Part shown: piece after piece, positions 37,869 through 50,848 of the stretch
Position numbering within the stretch: the first letter of the stretch is position 1
How the letters are laid out: each line of letters begins with the position of its first letter
Origin: Niebla homalea
Taxonomy: Eukaryota > Ascomycota > Lecanoromycetes > Lecanorales > Ramalinaceae
DNA length: 64,000 nucleotides
Direction of reading: 5' to 3'
Assembly (NCBI GenBank): GCA_019925105.1
Contig: JAHGAU010000033.1
Span: 186,001 to 250,000 of the forward strand
Translations under genes and position numbers: made by a program
The notes under the pieces: model-generated
What the model saw: the letters and a program-made list of their open reading frames with translations, nothing else
Told to the model about the DNA's origin: nothing
Database searches by the model: none

Positions 37869-38065
37869 GAAAGGACGTATATAAAGTAATTTTAATAAAA
37901 GCCATTATCCAAATAAGTCCTTAAAGATAAGATAAAGAACTTAAGGATTTAAGTAAGCTGGCTTATATAAATCTCTAAGCTCCCCCGCACGGCCCCTAAA
38001 GAGCCGCTTAGCCGACAAGTGGCTATTCCGCATGTCCGGCAAATTAGCTAGTAGCTAAACTACAC
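37868..38065 (+). repeat. Second half of 438-bp duplicated unit 2
   Basis: It aligns with 33486-33690 at a constant offset of about 4379 bp. Its distal 100 bp (from CCCCCGCACGGCCCC, 37982) is un-RIPed, whereas the unit 1 equivalent is RIPed. Confidence 0.85.
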
Positions 38066-38370
38066 CCTATAAATACGGTTCCCTTAAAGAAAACGATACC
38101 TAAGTTTTAATTACGTAAAGTTAGATCCCCGCGGGCGTAACGATATTATAAGGACGGTAGGTTTATACCCTTAAACGTAAAGTTAATAGTAATATAATTC
38201 ATTATAAGGCCCGGTAAGTAATACGTAACTTTAAATAACGTAAAAACATCGACTATAATAAAACGTTTGCCTCGGTAATAAAACCTATAAGCTATAAGGT
38301 TTTCTTTATTTTTATAGCCGTTAATAACTGGGATTTAAAGTAAATAAACGTAAAAATAAGGGTACGGCCA
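38065..38370 (+). pseudogene. Start of copia A reverse transcriptase (dead, truncated)
   Basis: The frame reads KYGSLKENDT, IPAGVTIL, VYTLKRKVNSNIIHYKAR, NIDYNKTFASVIKPISYKVFFIF and NNWDLKxINVKI, the classical entry into a copia reverse transcriptase. It is cut at the D-V-K-T-A-F box, where the MULE begins. Stops are at former CAA/TGG codons. Confidence 0.85.
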
Positions 38371-38386
38371 TACGTACACCCTTTTT

Positions 38387-38452
38387 GTCTGCATGTACAC
38401 CGTCGAATCGTCTGTATGTATACCGTCGAATCGTCTATATATATACCCTTCC
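38387..38452 (+). repeat. 23-bp subterminal tandem repeat of the MULE
   Basis: Units start at 38387, 38410 and 38433. The consensus is GTCTGTATGTATACCGTCGA plus ATC. The third copy is degenerate. Confidence 0.85.
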
Positions 38453-39756
38453 TAAAAGAGTATAGCGGATAGTTTTCTACGCGGATATCGAGATATACAG
38501 GCCGTACTTATTAGTATAGTGGGAGAGCTTTTTAATAAAGTCTAAATAACGCGATTTTTATATACCTTATTATTACTATTATTAATAGTAACGCTATTAC
38601 TATAGACCTTATATTACCCCCCAATAATATAATTAATACGTCTAAGGATAAGCTTATTCGTTAAGTATAAGAATAGGTTTTTAACTATAACTATATTGTA
38701 ATTATAATATACTTAAAGAAAAACCTTAAATACGGTATAAAGAGGAAGATTTGACTCCGCTATAATCGCAATAATAAAATCCTCGCGACTTATAATTAAA
38801 AACGTATATATGGAAACTCATAATTAAATAAATATCCGTTCATTATTATTTTATAATGTACTATAATAATTACTTAAATAAGCGAGTAAATTTTAAAAGT
38901 TGAAAACGCCGCGTATAACTATATACTTATTCTTTTTATAGTTTATCCCTTACTTAAAGCTTTAATTATAACTTTAGAAGTTAAAGATTATATAGCCGTT
39001 AAAACGAAGTTAAATTTAAAGCCGTTAAAGATAATAAATTATCTCCATAATAATTAAGATAAAGAGAATCCGTTGTTTATTATTAAGGATATTAAGAACT
39101 AGAAATAAGCGATTTATTAACGTACCCTCGGCTTTAATATATTTATATAATTATTTTTATACTTTCTACAGGTTAATAATTAATAAATTTAATACTTTAA
39201 GGACGCGAATAAGTATATTATGTATTTTTTCTTCTTTAAACCGTCTATTTATCTCTTTATAAAGTAATTTTAAAATATAATTTTAATGGATTATATTTAT
39301 AAAATTAATAAATATAAAATGCCGTTGCTAATGATTACGGGTATTATAAATCTTAATACTACTTATTACTTAGCCTTTTATTTTTTATAATAAAAGGAAT
39401 TAGACGATTATTGCTGGGTTTTAAAGTAATTACGAGAGCTTTTCCTTTACGTTAAGGTACCAGATTTAAACTATATTATTACCGATTGTAAGATTAAGTA
39501 TATAAGTTAACTCAGAACGGTATTCCTAATTGCAAAATACCTACTTTATATATAATATATTAATAAGAACGTACCTTAGGGGAATTCATATAGTTTTAAA
39601 CGCGGTATTAACGGGTAGTTAACATGGCTTATTATTGAAAGATACGTTAAAGTGAATTTAAATTAAAAGTACTGTCAACTCGCCGTCAACTCGGCGTTAA
39701 AGTAACTTCAGAAAGACTTTATGAATACATTCTTTTTTTTAATTTTTTTTTAGTAA

Positions 39757-40250
39757 TACCCTTACCGCACCTTCCCCTTTACCACCACCCTCACCTTTAC
39801 CATTACCTGCACCCTCACACCTTTACCACTGCCTTCATCTGCACCCTTACCATTACCTGCACCTTACCACCACCCTCACCTGCCTCACCATCACCCTCAC
39901 TATCACTATTACCCTCACCTGCACCCTTACCATCACCTGCACCTTACCACCACCCTTACCTGCACCCTTACCTACCTCATTATCACCCTCACTATCACTA
40001 TTACCCTCACCTGCACCCTTACCATCACCTGCACCCTCACCCTCACCCTTACCCTCACCTTTACCATCACCTGCACCCTCACCTGCACCCTCACCTGCAC
40101 TACCACCCTTACCCACACCCTTACCTACTGCACCCTTATCACCCTCATCACCCTTACCCTCACTCTCACCCTTACCCTCACCCTTACTTGCACCCTCACT
40201 TACCACCCTCACCCTCACCCTTACCATCACCTGCATTACCACCTGCACCC
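39757..40250 (+). repeat. CACCCT-type irregular minisatellite of element 2
   Basis: Variable units such as CACCTGCACCCTTACCATCA and CACTATCACTATTACCCTCA occur in no strict period, with longer blocks repeated (for example 39890-39950 against 39975-40035). They are preceded by a T-rich run at 39731-39752. Confidence 0.85.
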
Positions 40251-40470
40251 TCACCTACTGCACCCTCACCTACTGCACCCTCACCTACTGCACCCTCACC
40301 TACTGCACCCTCACCTACTGCACCCTCACCTACTGCACCCTCACCTACTGCACCCTCACCTACTGCACCCTCACCTACTGCACCCTCACCTACTGCACCC
40401 TCACCTACTGCACCCTTACCTACTGCACCCTTACCTACTGCACCCTCAACTACTGCACCCTCACCTACTG
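40246..40470 (+). repeat. 15-bp minisatellite (CACCCTCACCTACTG), about 15 copies
   Basis: Near-perfect 15-bp units occur, with C-to-T variants only in the last four. The Thr-Ala-Pro-Ser-Pro frame across it is an artefact. Imperfect GGCCCTTTACCA units follow at 40,480-40,690. Confidence 0.95.
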
Positions 40471-42219
40471 TAAGCCCTTTATTAGGCCCTTTACCAGGCC
40501 CTTTACTATAATGCGACGCCCGACGCCCGCATACCCTTACCGCAACAGGCCGAAAAAACCGTGATTTGGATGGAGAACCTGAGAGGTAAGCAAGGCCCTT
40601 TACCTACACCCTTACCCCACCCTCAGCAAACACTTTATTAAGCCCTTTACCAGGCCCTTTACCAGGCCTTTTATTAAGCCCTTTAATAGATAGGTATATA
40701 ATGAAATAGAAAAATAAATTAATAATACTTAATTACTATAAATAAAACGTATTATTTTTATATTATTTGGTTTTTTTTAAAGTTATTTTAATACGGAGTT
40801 AAAGTTAAGTTAAAGTCAAGTTAACGCTAAGTTAACGTTAAGTTAACGCCGAGTTAACGTTAAGTTAACGGTACTTTAAATTAAAATTCACTTTCAATTA
40901 AAATTCACTTTTACGTATAAGCGGAGTTCACGCCACTTGTATTTTATAGCCACTTTAAAAATTAAGTAACCTTAACTCCCCGTTAACGTAACGTTTTATA
41001 CCCTATGGGTTTCGGTAAGGTACTTATAAATTATAAAAAGTATTTTACCGATAACGAAACGTAAGACGTCTTTATTAAATATTAGAATTAGCTCGTCTAT
41101 ATATATATAGAAGCCGATTTTAATGCCCTTTAAAACCGTATAAGAGACGATTATCCCATTAATATCACCGTTTACTTAAATAATACCTGGATTTTCCCTT
41201 GGAAACGTACATTTATTAAGTACTATATAGATCGTTATTTATATTTTAATAATACGAATACGTCGCGTAATAAGGGTTTTTATGCGAAGCTTAAATTGAC
41301 GTTATCCAATTCGATTAGCGATTTAACTTACGTTATTAACGGTATCGATAAATTATTTAAACGTAAAAGATTTAACTATAATAAAGCTATTAACCGTATA
41401 AAAATAGCTTTACGGATTTTTTATAAAGTAACTTTTTTACGTAACGTCCTTATTAAGATATTACTATAAATATTAAATAAGGTACTTCTTTAATACGTTA
41501 TAATTAAAAATAACATATTTACGTATATAGATTTATATATAAAATATATAAATATCCTTTATAGTTATCGTATTAAAGTACGTTTTATAATTATATTAAG
41601 GCTTTTATAGTTAAACGACTTTTAACCTTATTAACGCTATAATAAACTAACGTTTTATAGTACTTAATATCTATAAAACGAAGACGGTAATCGAATAAAT
41701 AACAATAAGAATATTAACTTATTATTACGTATATAAGAGCCTCTTATAAGTAAAGAGAAAGGGAGACTTCGAGGCTCCGTAATTATATTTTTATAAAAAC
41801 GTACTTATTAAAAAGAAGACTTTAAACGCTTTATCCGTTATAAGCTATCTTAATTTAAGATAATTAAGTAACGTTTATAAATTCGTACCCCCCTATTACC
41901 TTAATTAACTTATCGTAAACGAAGTAACCAGCGAAATTAAATAAGTAAAACGATAACTTTACGTAATAAAGTTACCGGCGGAGTAACTTTAAGGCTTATT
42001 ATTATAGTTTCCCAAGTTACCCGCGATAAAAAGGACGTCCAGATCGACACTTAAGAAGTAAGCCTATAAAAGTAAAGTATAGCCGATTTTATTACGACTT
42101 AAATAAAGAATAATAGATTATTAAGCCGGTTACCCCGTCGTTTAAGAGCTAGTTATCTAGCTTAAACTTAAAAAGGAAAGAATAACTATCTGGTAAAAAG
42201 CCCGGAAACGGTCATAATT

Positions 42220-42370
42220 TGTTGAAAGTACTCATATTAGTTACCCGGCAGTCGGGTAGATTAAATATGATCCGAAGCTAGACCCGATTGGGATAGCTGG
42301 GATATAGGAGTACTTAGTTGCACTTTTATACTTAGAAAATAATTAAGTAACTTATACCTTATATTTTAAA
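42220..42370 (+). repeat. 5' LTR of copia C(+) (151 bp)
   Basis: It starts TGTTGAAAGTACT and ends ATTTTAAA before GGTTATAAGCCCGG. It is hardly mutated compared with the internal region. Confidence 0.85.
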
Positions 42371-45300
42371 AGGTTATAAGCCCGGTTTCGCGATAACGAT
42401 ACTTTATAGGGATACTTTTTCTTTATTCAATTTTATAATTATAATATAAAGATCTTACCGTATAAAATATACTTAAAAGATAAAAGTATTTTACTTAAGA
42501 ATACCATTAAATTACGATCTTTAAGCTATAAAGTTAATTAATAACTTAATAATTTAAAATTCTATAAAAATAAAATATTTTAACTTTATTATTACTGGGA
42601 TATACGTATTTATTAATTAAAAAATATAAATATTTATTTCTTAGCTTTATAAGTTAATTATATACCGGTATTTATACGCCGGAAACTAACTATATATAAA
42701 GGTTTTGGCTCTATAATGTAAAGCGTTAAACAAAGCTTTAATAAAAATTTTAATTAAGAAATTTTAACCTTAATTAAACTCTTTAAAAACTAAACTTTTA
42801 AATCTTATAATTATAATGAAAAATCTTTATCCGTTTTAAACTCTCTTTATAACTTAAAGGATTTTTAACTTTATTCCGCCGCTAGGATTATTTAACTAAG
42901 ACCTTTATAAAGATCGCAGAACGTTATAGAGTTAAAAAACTTTAAATTTTCACTTTTTATAACGAAAAATTTTATTTTTAAAACGGTAACTTTAATTATA
43001 TAGTAAGGATATAACTCGGTTTTACCTTTAAAATCACTTAATTAAGATTATCTTTAAGGATTAAATCTAAGGAGAAAAAAGTCTGTTTATTTAACTTAAG
43101 ATTTTACGTTTTAAAAAAGGAGGTTAAAAACCAGTTACTGAATCCTTTATATCTTAATTAACCCGGAAAGCTACTTAATTTAATTAACGCCCGGAAAATT
43201 AAAAATAAAGTAATTATAAATAAAAATTATAACCTTTATAGTAAAAAGCGGTAATTAATTCTAGAAATTAACTTTCCGTATTATATTAAGCGTAAAAAAA
43301 ATAAGTAATTTTAAAGGGGTATAAAGATAATTTAAATATCCGTAAAGTTTTGGTTTATTATTAATTAAAATAAATTAAACTTTATTTAGAATTTAAGCTT
43401 TATTAATAAAACCCCCAAATATATTATTATTCCGCTTTATTAATACGGAAATCCTTTTATTATATTTTATCGTTAAATTAAGAGTAAATTCTTCCGTTTT
43501 TATTTTAAACCCCTTTAAAAAGAAAATTAAAGGACCTCTTAAGAAATAATTAAAAACGTAAATAAAAAGTATTTACCCCTATTTACGCCAAAGTCTTACG
43601 ATAACTTCAGCTTAAAGGTATTTAAAAAACCTTTAATATTACCGCTTAACGAGTTAATCTTTAATTTCCGTTTAAGGGTAAAAGGCTAAATTCCGTTATT
43701 TAATACGGAATACTTTTTACTTTTAAATAACTTATTAATTAAATATTAATTAAAATTAAAATTATTAAAGTTAAAAAACTTATTAAATTCCTTATTTAAT
43801 TTTAAATTTAAATTTAAATTTAATTAAATAATTAATATTTCTCTACGTATAAGTATAAGTTTAAGGACTTTAAGTTTTTATTTTTTTGCTAAAAATAACT
43901 TTTAAGATTAAAAACTTTACCTTTAAGAGTTTCTTTTTTAATGTAATTCTATTATTAAATAAATAACGTTAATAAATATTATAATATTAATAAATTAAGG
44001 ATTAATTAATCCTTAATAACCTTTATAAACTTATAATTATTAAGGATAAATTTAAGGTTATTATAATTATTAAAATTCATTATAAAGATAATATACGTTA
44101 CCTTATAGATAAATTAAATATAATTAAAGAAATCTGGATTATTCTTATTATTTATTTTAAATTTTAAGGTTTAAGCTTATATATTAAGTTGACCCGGGAG
44201 TTTAAAATAATAATAAAAGGTTTAAATGAAACGGTCAATTAATTTATCCGTAAATTCCATAATATATTATTAAAAAATTGGTTATTAATAAGTTATATAA
44301 GGTCCTTAACTTAATAATTGTTTAATTTTTCTTATTTAATCTTAATAACGGTTAATAATATTTTTAAAATTAAATTATATTAAATAAGAATTCTTTTAAT
44401 TTTAATGAAATTATATTAAAAGTTATTAATAAAGAATTATAGGTTAATATAACCCGCGTTAATATTATTTTATAATCTTATTTAATAGCTCCGAAAATTA
44501 ATAATAAGTAATCTTTTATTAAATATAATAGCCAGAAATATAATTATTATACCGTAAAAAATTATAATAATAAATACCTAGAAAGTAATTATTAAATTTT
44601 TTACTTTAAGAAAAGGATTAAAACGTTATACCGGGGGTTAAAGAAACCAAAGATTAAAAAAGTTATTACGATAACCATATTAATAAACTTATTAATTTTA
44701 AGGGAAATTTATAATATAATAAATATAAACGTTAAACTTAAATATATAATAATATCCGTTAACTTAATTAATTTATAAAAGTTAATAATCCTAAATAATA
44801 GCTATAATAAATACCTTTTTTATTAAAAAGAATTCTTTAATAACGATTTCCGGCCTTATTAAATAATATCCTTAAAATTAAGTTTAACATAAATTAATTA
44901 TATAGGCGGTATTAATACTGCCCGGGTAACTTATAATATCGACGGGAAAAAGGTAGTAATTAAGTTTTTAAACTTTATTTACTCCTTTAATAATAAAATA
45001 AACCTTTTTTTAAAGATTTAATTCTTAAATAATAAAATAAAAATAATAACTTCCCGGGTTAAACGGATAATAATTAAAGGACCCGGTAAATTTATATACT
45101 TCCGGTAAGGATAGCTTTTTATATTAAATCTTTAAATATTATTTTAATTAATAACAGCGGTATTTAACGTATTAAACGATATATTAATTTAATATATAAA
45201 GACGGGGCATTTTAACCCTTAATTCATTGCTAAGTTAATTATAATATTAATAAGGATATCCCTTAAACGTAAATAAAAAGAATAAGAAAAGCCCTTAAAA

Positions 45301-45790
45301 AGGTTATATATATATATATTATGTTTTTGATAAAATAACCTTTTAACCTTATAAGGGATATTTTAAGTTAAAAACGGCTTTATTAAAGCTTATTTATTTA
45401 AACGTTACGGGGTTTATTAAGCCGGTAAACTTTAATATAGTTAAATATTTTATTACTTTCCGGGATAACTTTATTTATATATTAAAAGTTTACTTAATAA
45501 TTTATAAATCGGATGTAACCTGTAAATTTAAATAATTTTAAGTTAAATATAAAATTATTAACCGGAAAATCAGGCGCTTACGGATAAATAACGGAAATAA
45601 ATATATATTAAAAAACTTTGAAAACTACTTTAAAAATTATAATATTATTTATAAATTAATAATATAAAATAGCCTTAAATAAAACTTTATAAGTAAAAAA
45701 TTTAACCGGGAAATTAAAAAGCGGACCTATATAATAATCTATAATATAAGCTTATTTAAGTAATTAAAGTCGGAAATTATAATAATTATT

Positions 45791-46801
45791 AGAGCGAAGG
45801 CTATAGCGATCGCCTTGTGGGCCACGATAAAGTGGACCGAGCGCTGGCGGAGGTATAGGGACTCTATACCCTAGGGTCGTCGTTACCCAGCTTTCAACAA
45901 TAAAAAGATTATTAATAAGTATTTCCGCCGCTATAATATTATAAGGAAAAATAATAACGTATTAACGATTTAACTCCGGACGGATAAGAACGGTTTAACT
46001 TACTTCCTATTTACTTTATATACCGGAGGTCGGATAAACGCCGGATATAAGTATAAATAAAGAAAGTAAAACGCTATATATATTTTTATCTTTTATTTTT
46101 TATTTATGGAGGTTAAGTTAAAACTTATTATAAAAGTTAATACTTATAACTACCGTTAAATATTATTTATAAAGCGAGGTATTTAAGTAATTATTAAATT
46201 TATAATATTTATCGGATTATTATTATAATTTAATTTCGCTATAAAAATAAATAAAATTATTAAAAACCTTACAGAAAAGGTCCGTTATCGGCCGGGGAAG
46301 AAAAAGAAAAGCGGAAACCGGTTACGTTAATTATATAAACCGGAAAGCATCTTTTATAGCCGTAAGGATATAATAGCAGACGCTTATTAAAAGTCTTTAA
46401 AGGAGTTAACGGCGATAATAATATAAAAAGGGTATATATTAAATATGTAAATATTAATAAGGATATTTAAAGGCATTATATAAAATTAAGGTAATATAAA
46501 TATATAAAGGAACGGAAGAATAATAAGCTTAAAAGCAATCTTTATAAGGATATAATTATAATATTATAGATTTTCTTAAGGGAATTAAAATATAAGAAGT
46601 ATATAAATAGATTATTACTTTTTAAACGGCTATTAATATCCTTTACCTTAAGGGATAAAGGGTAAAGGCCTGGTAGACGCCGGTTTTTACTTTAACGTTA
46701 TAAGTATCAGGTTTTTACGGTTACCAGTAAGGCTAAAAGGCCGCGTATTAAGGAACGCCGGAATTAGCTTAAGTAGATCCGTAGTATAAATCAATCAATC
46801 A
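45791..46801 (+). mobile_element. LINE I: 5'-truncated LINE 3' end in copia C(+)
   Basis: This 1.0-kb fragment with an (ATCA)n tail is flanked by perfect 12-bp duplications ATAATAATTATT (45779-45790, 46802-46813). Its first 110 bp are un-RIPed and read RAKAIAIALWATIKWTERWR and RYRDSIP, the C-terminal region of Tad1-like ORF2. The cysteine-containing and PQFAL-like end (FNFAIKINKIIKN) is RIPed. It aligns with 58,255-59,131 of LINE G. Confidence 0.88.
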
Positions 46802-47607
46802 ATAATAATTATTAATTACTTTATTATAAAAGAATTTACGTCCAACTTAAAAGGGAGGATTACCTTTTATTAAGCGTAATATAATTAAGAATCGGACCTA
46901 TTATATTTACGAGCTATTAAGTTATTAATATAGATTAAGATTATAAAATATTAAATTTCCTTAAATAAGCAAGCCGATTTATTTATTTTATTAAGCTATA
47001 ATAATAAAATTATTAAAATATACCGGGTCTTTAACCCCCGGTTAAGAACTTTTAATAAGAAAATAAAACGATTCTTTAACGTTTATATTAAGGAACGGAA
47101 AATTATTTTATTAAATAATTCTAATAAGAATATCCCGGCGGAGAAGATTTAACGTTTAAAAAAGGATATATAGCTTTAATAAGTCTTTATTTTAAAGGAA
47201 AATTATAAGAATTAAATTTATAATAACGCTTTTATTAATAATATTTTAAACGATATACTTATAAGTAATATATCTTTAATTAAAAAATAAGGAGATTACC
47301 TTTAAGCTTAATATAATTAAAATAAATAGTAATTTAACAAATCGCAGAAAGAAATTAAAACTATTTTTTAAAATAACCTTAAGCTCAAGATTCTTAAGTA
47401 CTTAAAGCTCTAGGATATATCCTTAAACCCGTTATTTATTTTTATTAATATAATTATCTTAAATAAAGAAAAGGATATTTATTACTTAACGTTAATATTA
47501 TTTAAGAATAAACCGGAATTATTTAAGTTAAAAAGCTATTCAGAAGCTATAAAAAATATTCATTATAAAACAAATTAATATAATATTTATTTGAACGTTC
47601 AGAAGAA

Positions 47608-50600
47608 ATGGCGACGAACAAAGGGACCCCAGAGGTCCAAAACGATGCGTATATATATAGCTTTAATGATAGTGAGGGAAGTATATTAAGTACGATAAGT
47701 GAAAGTAACGTAATGGTTAAGAATAAGGTAATAAACGGGTAAGTAATTTATATTAATAGAAATGGTAATAACGTATACGGGTAATATAATAATAATAAGC
47801 CGGATAACGCTTAAAATAAATAAAAGAATTAAGGTTAATAAAATATGCATATTAAAACGCGTAAAACGCGTAATAATAATATGGAGGTAATAAGTAAATA
47901 AAAGGGTAAAAAGGCCGGTACGGCATTAATAACGAAAGATATAAGCGGGGGGAAAAGGCAGGAAGACCGCGGTAAAAATATTATTAAAGGTATATAAAAA
48001 GGAAATAAAGTTAATAAGGAGGATAAGACCTTAAGGGATTAAAGGTAAAAGGCGGAGATAATATATCGCCCGGTAAATAAGGGTAAAAAAGCGGTAAAGG
48101 AAATAATAAAGGCTTTAAAAGGACTTTTTACGGTAAACTAAAAGGATATTACGTTAAAGATTTAACCGATATTATAGATTAAATTAAAAAATATAAAGGA
48201 CTTCTATATAAAGGTAAGGGTAAAGTTAAAGGAGGCGGAGCGTTTATAGGGCTTTTAAGGGGTAGGAATAAAAGCATTAATAAAAAATAAAAATAACGGC
48301 TTAAAAATAAGGATATAAAGCGGGAATGTAAAAACGGTAGCCCCTTAAGTAAGAAAGAACTAAACGATAAAAGTAATAAAAAAGGTATTTATAGTAGAAA
48401 ATAAAAGGATAATAAAGAAAAAAGTAATTATATTAAGGAAAACGAGGATAATAACAATCCGTTTATTTAATAATAAAAAGAGGAACGTAATTACGGAAGT
48501 AAACCCGTTATAATTAATAAAGGCTTTTAAAATAATAACGGAATTATTAATAGAATAAATTATTACGGTATATAAATTATAAAATAAAAATATTTTCTTT
48601 AATATAATATCGTTAAAAATAAAAGAAAGCTTAAAAAGGTTTAAGGTTTAAGTTAATAAGGGAAAGTATAAGTTAATTAAGGTTTTAAGGCAATTATTTA
48701 TTATTATAGTAAATAAGATATATTTATTACGTTTTATAAAAACCGAAAAAAAACTACGTTAAAAAATATAAAAAAGGAAAATATAATTCTTTATTGAAAG
48801 CTTAAAATCGTTAACTATAGGCTTCCTCCGGTAATAAAAAGACTTAATTCTTTAAAATACGTAAAGAAATATTTTATTATTATATTAAGCGTAACGTTAA
48901 TAAAAATATATAATAACGTCTTAAATAAAAAGACTATTAAAAAGGGATCGCTTAAGATAACTTAACTATAAAATAAAACGGCGGATATTTATTAATATTT
49001 TAAATATTAAAATTATAAATATATTATTATAAAATATTTTAATATTATAAAATATACGGTTTATATTAAAAATTATAATACCTATAAGTATATAAAGTTA
49101 ATAATTAAAAAACTTATAAAGGGCGCGCTTAAATATAATATATATAATAAGGAAAAATATTTTATATAAGATTCTAAATATATAATAAGAAATAAAGAGA
49201 TTAAACGTAAAAAGACCCGGATAACTATAAAAATTTAACGGTATAATACGTATAGAATTAATTTAACGGGTTAATTAAAGGCAGCCTTAAAACGTAAACT
49301 TAATTAATTAAATAATAAAGGGTAAATAACGGTAGTAAATAAAGTAAAGAAAAGGAAGCTTTTTATAATTTTAACTTTAAGGGTTAACCGTTTTATATTT
49401 TTAATAATAACCGGGAAAATAATAAATTAGAAAACGTTCGGTTTTAATAAAAAGTCCATAACTTAAATAAGTATAAATAAAAATGCTTTTATAAAGGTTA
49501 ATATATAATATATTAACGCTTTTAAGAATAATATAATATAACGTCCGTAATAAAAAAATTAAAGTAATAATATTAATATTTAAGTCCAAAAAAGTTAAGG
49601 ACGTCGATATTATAATAATATAGGAATTACCGTATAGCCTATATATATATTTATTTATTAACCCGAAAAAGGGGTTTTATTTAACCTTTAAGGGGGATAA
49701 GATAACCAAAATATACTTCTTTATAAATAAGTGGCTTAACGGAAATAATTAAAATATTACTTATTACGGTAAAAACCTTTATATACTTTATATTATAAAA
49801 GAAAAAAACTTAAAGGGCGACCTTAATATTTATAATATATATAACCAGCTACCGGCCAATAAAAAAGGATTATTTACGATATTATTATTTAAAGAAATTT
49901 TAATTACTTTAAATAAATATATATTGCTTAAAGACTTTAACTTATATTATTATATATAAAATAAAAAAAAGCGTACGATAAATTACATTAAATTAAACGA
50001 CTTATTAATAGTTATTATTCAAATTAACTTTTTATTATTAATATTATAAAAGATTATTATATAAAAAAATTATAAGTTTAAAATGATAATTAATTTAATT
50101 TTTAATATAAAAAATTTTATTAACGCGGTTATAATATATAAGCTTTAAGAGGACTTAAAATATAACTTAAATTATATATTAATATAAATAACTTTGGATT
50201 AAACCGTTAATATAACTTTATTATTACCGGTAAAGAAGGCGTAGAAAACGGTTAAAGTAATAAAAGTTTATATAAAAACGGAGGAAATAATAATATAATT
50301 CACGGACCTCCTTTAATTAAATAATAAAGACCGGATTAACTTTTTTATAAAGCGAATAATAAAGGTATTAAATAAAATAATTAATAAAATAGTCCCAATA
50401 ATAAAGCCTTCTTAAAGAGTTAAAATCTATTAAAATAAAAAATATACGACCGTAACCGTAAAGGCAAAAAAATTAATAAAGTAAACTTTTAAGTATAAAA
50501 ATTAAAAAATACTTAATTAATTAAAAACTACTTAAGAAAAAAAAAGAAAAGATTATTAAAAAGGTTAAATAAATATATTTTCGGTCTATAATATATAACT

Positions 50601-50848
50601 TAACGGTTTTATTTCATAATATTTAAAAGTTAATAAAATATAATAAGGAATAAAGTAAAAAATTAAAGCTTATACTTAAATTCTTACCCCTTAAGAGATT
50701 TAATAATATATTAATTAATATCTTTAACGGTAAAATCGAGGCCTTTAAAAAGCATTTTTCCCCCTTTATTAAAGGTTAATTTAAACGATATTAATAACAT
50801 TATATATTCCGATCCCGTATTAATAAATAAAGTAATAATATAAAATAT
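47608..50848 (+). mobile_element. LINE G, 5' part
   Basis: ORF1 starts at 47608 (ATGGCGACGAAC). ORF1 and the ORF2 endonuclease follow in the same order as LINE C. A GDFNLHH-equivalent KDFNLYYYI lies near 49,935-49,960. The copy is split just before the reverse transcriptase by LINE F and continues at 56711. Confidence 0.88.

Larger units (their letters stand above)
28844..38370 (+). mobile_element. Copia A: Ty1/copia relic, split by a Crypton-bearing insert, 3' end lost
   Basis: The LTR is at 28844-29005, gag at about 29,300-31,200, protease and pre-integrase at 31,300-31,700, and integrase at 31,740-32,640. The linker before the reverse transcriptase (32,650-33,253) contains a 210-bp tandem duplication. 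A 438-bp duplication and the insert follow. The reverse transcriptase resumes at 38065 and is cut near 38370, where the MULE begins. The internal sequence is related to copia C but distinct. No 3' LTR was found. The body is strongly RIPed, but 32,860-33,450 and 37,960-38,060 are not. Confidence 0.82.
39574..41020. mobile_element. Minisatellite-carrying TIR element 2, inserted at TA inside the MULE transposase
   Basis: Ends read CCTTAGGGGAATTCATATAG on the left and, inverted, CCTTACCGAAACCCATAGGG on the right. TA flanks both sides (39572-39573, 41021-41022). Removing it and one TA rejoins the transposase in frame (INKNV + LINYKKYF). Diverged inverted repeats of about 150-230 bp form the ends, including AAAGTGAATTT and GTCAACTCGGCGTTAA-type motifs. 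GTTAACGTTAA-rich tandem copies lie at 40800-40870 on the right. The centre (39760-40700) is C-rich minisatellite. There is no coding capacity. It is a non-autonomous element free of most RIP. A 3-bp GTA duplication is an alternative reading of the ends. Confidence 0.85.
38590..41420 (+). pseudogene. MULE/FAR1-type transposase (dead, split)
   Basis: This is a DDE transposase that cuts DNA at Mutator-type ends. An N-terminal FAR1-like DNA-binding part is readable (TSKDKLIRxVxE, VFNYNYIVIII, KKNLKYGIKRKI-LRYNRNN, then VENAAYNYIL, a former HNH-like zinc ligand pair, about 38,640-38,950). The MULE core follows: ILMDYIYKINKYKMPLL with first Asp at 39289-39291, GIINLNTTYYLAFYFL, IITDCKIKYI with second Asp at 39484-39486, and LLYIYYINKNV ending at 39573. 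Across the inserted element the frame resumes without loss as LINYKKYFTDNET, EADFNAL with the candidate catalytic Glu at 41110-41112, YLNNTWIFPWKRTFIKYYIDRYLYF and FYAKLKLTLSNSISDLTYVINGIDKLF to 41,360. Stops such as TAG/TAA at former CAG/TGG codons inactivate it. Confidence 0.88.
38371..42219 (+). mobile_element. Mutator-like (MULE) transposon relic inserted in copia A
   Basis: The left edge is set where the copia A reverse transcriptase stops and a GC-richer subterminal stretch with 23-bp repeats begins (38371-38452). The transposase follows. It is split by the minisatellite element 39574-41020. The right edge is placed where the LTR of copia C(+) starts (42220). I see no right inverted terminus, so the 3' part is probably lost. 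RIP is moderate to heavy. Confidence 0.75.
42220..47607 (+). mobile_element. Copia C(+): Ty1/copia relic split by a LINE fragment, 3' end lost
   Basis: The LTR is at 42220-42370 and the primer site at 42371-42385. Gag spans about 42,700-44,600, protease about 44,850-45,000 (GGINTARVTYNIDGK), and integrase 45,380-45,790, resuming at 46,802 to about 47,150. The linker ends in TLILFKNKPELFKLKSYSEAI near 47,510-47,560, aligning with copia A. LINE G begins at 47608. Everything is RIPed. It is the same family as copia C(-). Confidence 0.82.

Noticed and set aside
40188..40511. Pro/Ser/Thr-Ala repeat protein, and a CRISPR-like array
   Set aside because: A direct 15-bp minisatellite without spacers, and the genome is fungal.
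49401..49589. 62-codon minus-strand frame
   Set aside because: Antisense to the endonuclease region of LINE G.
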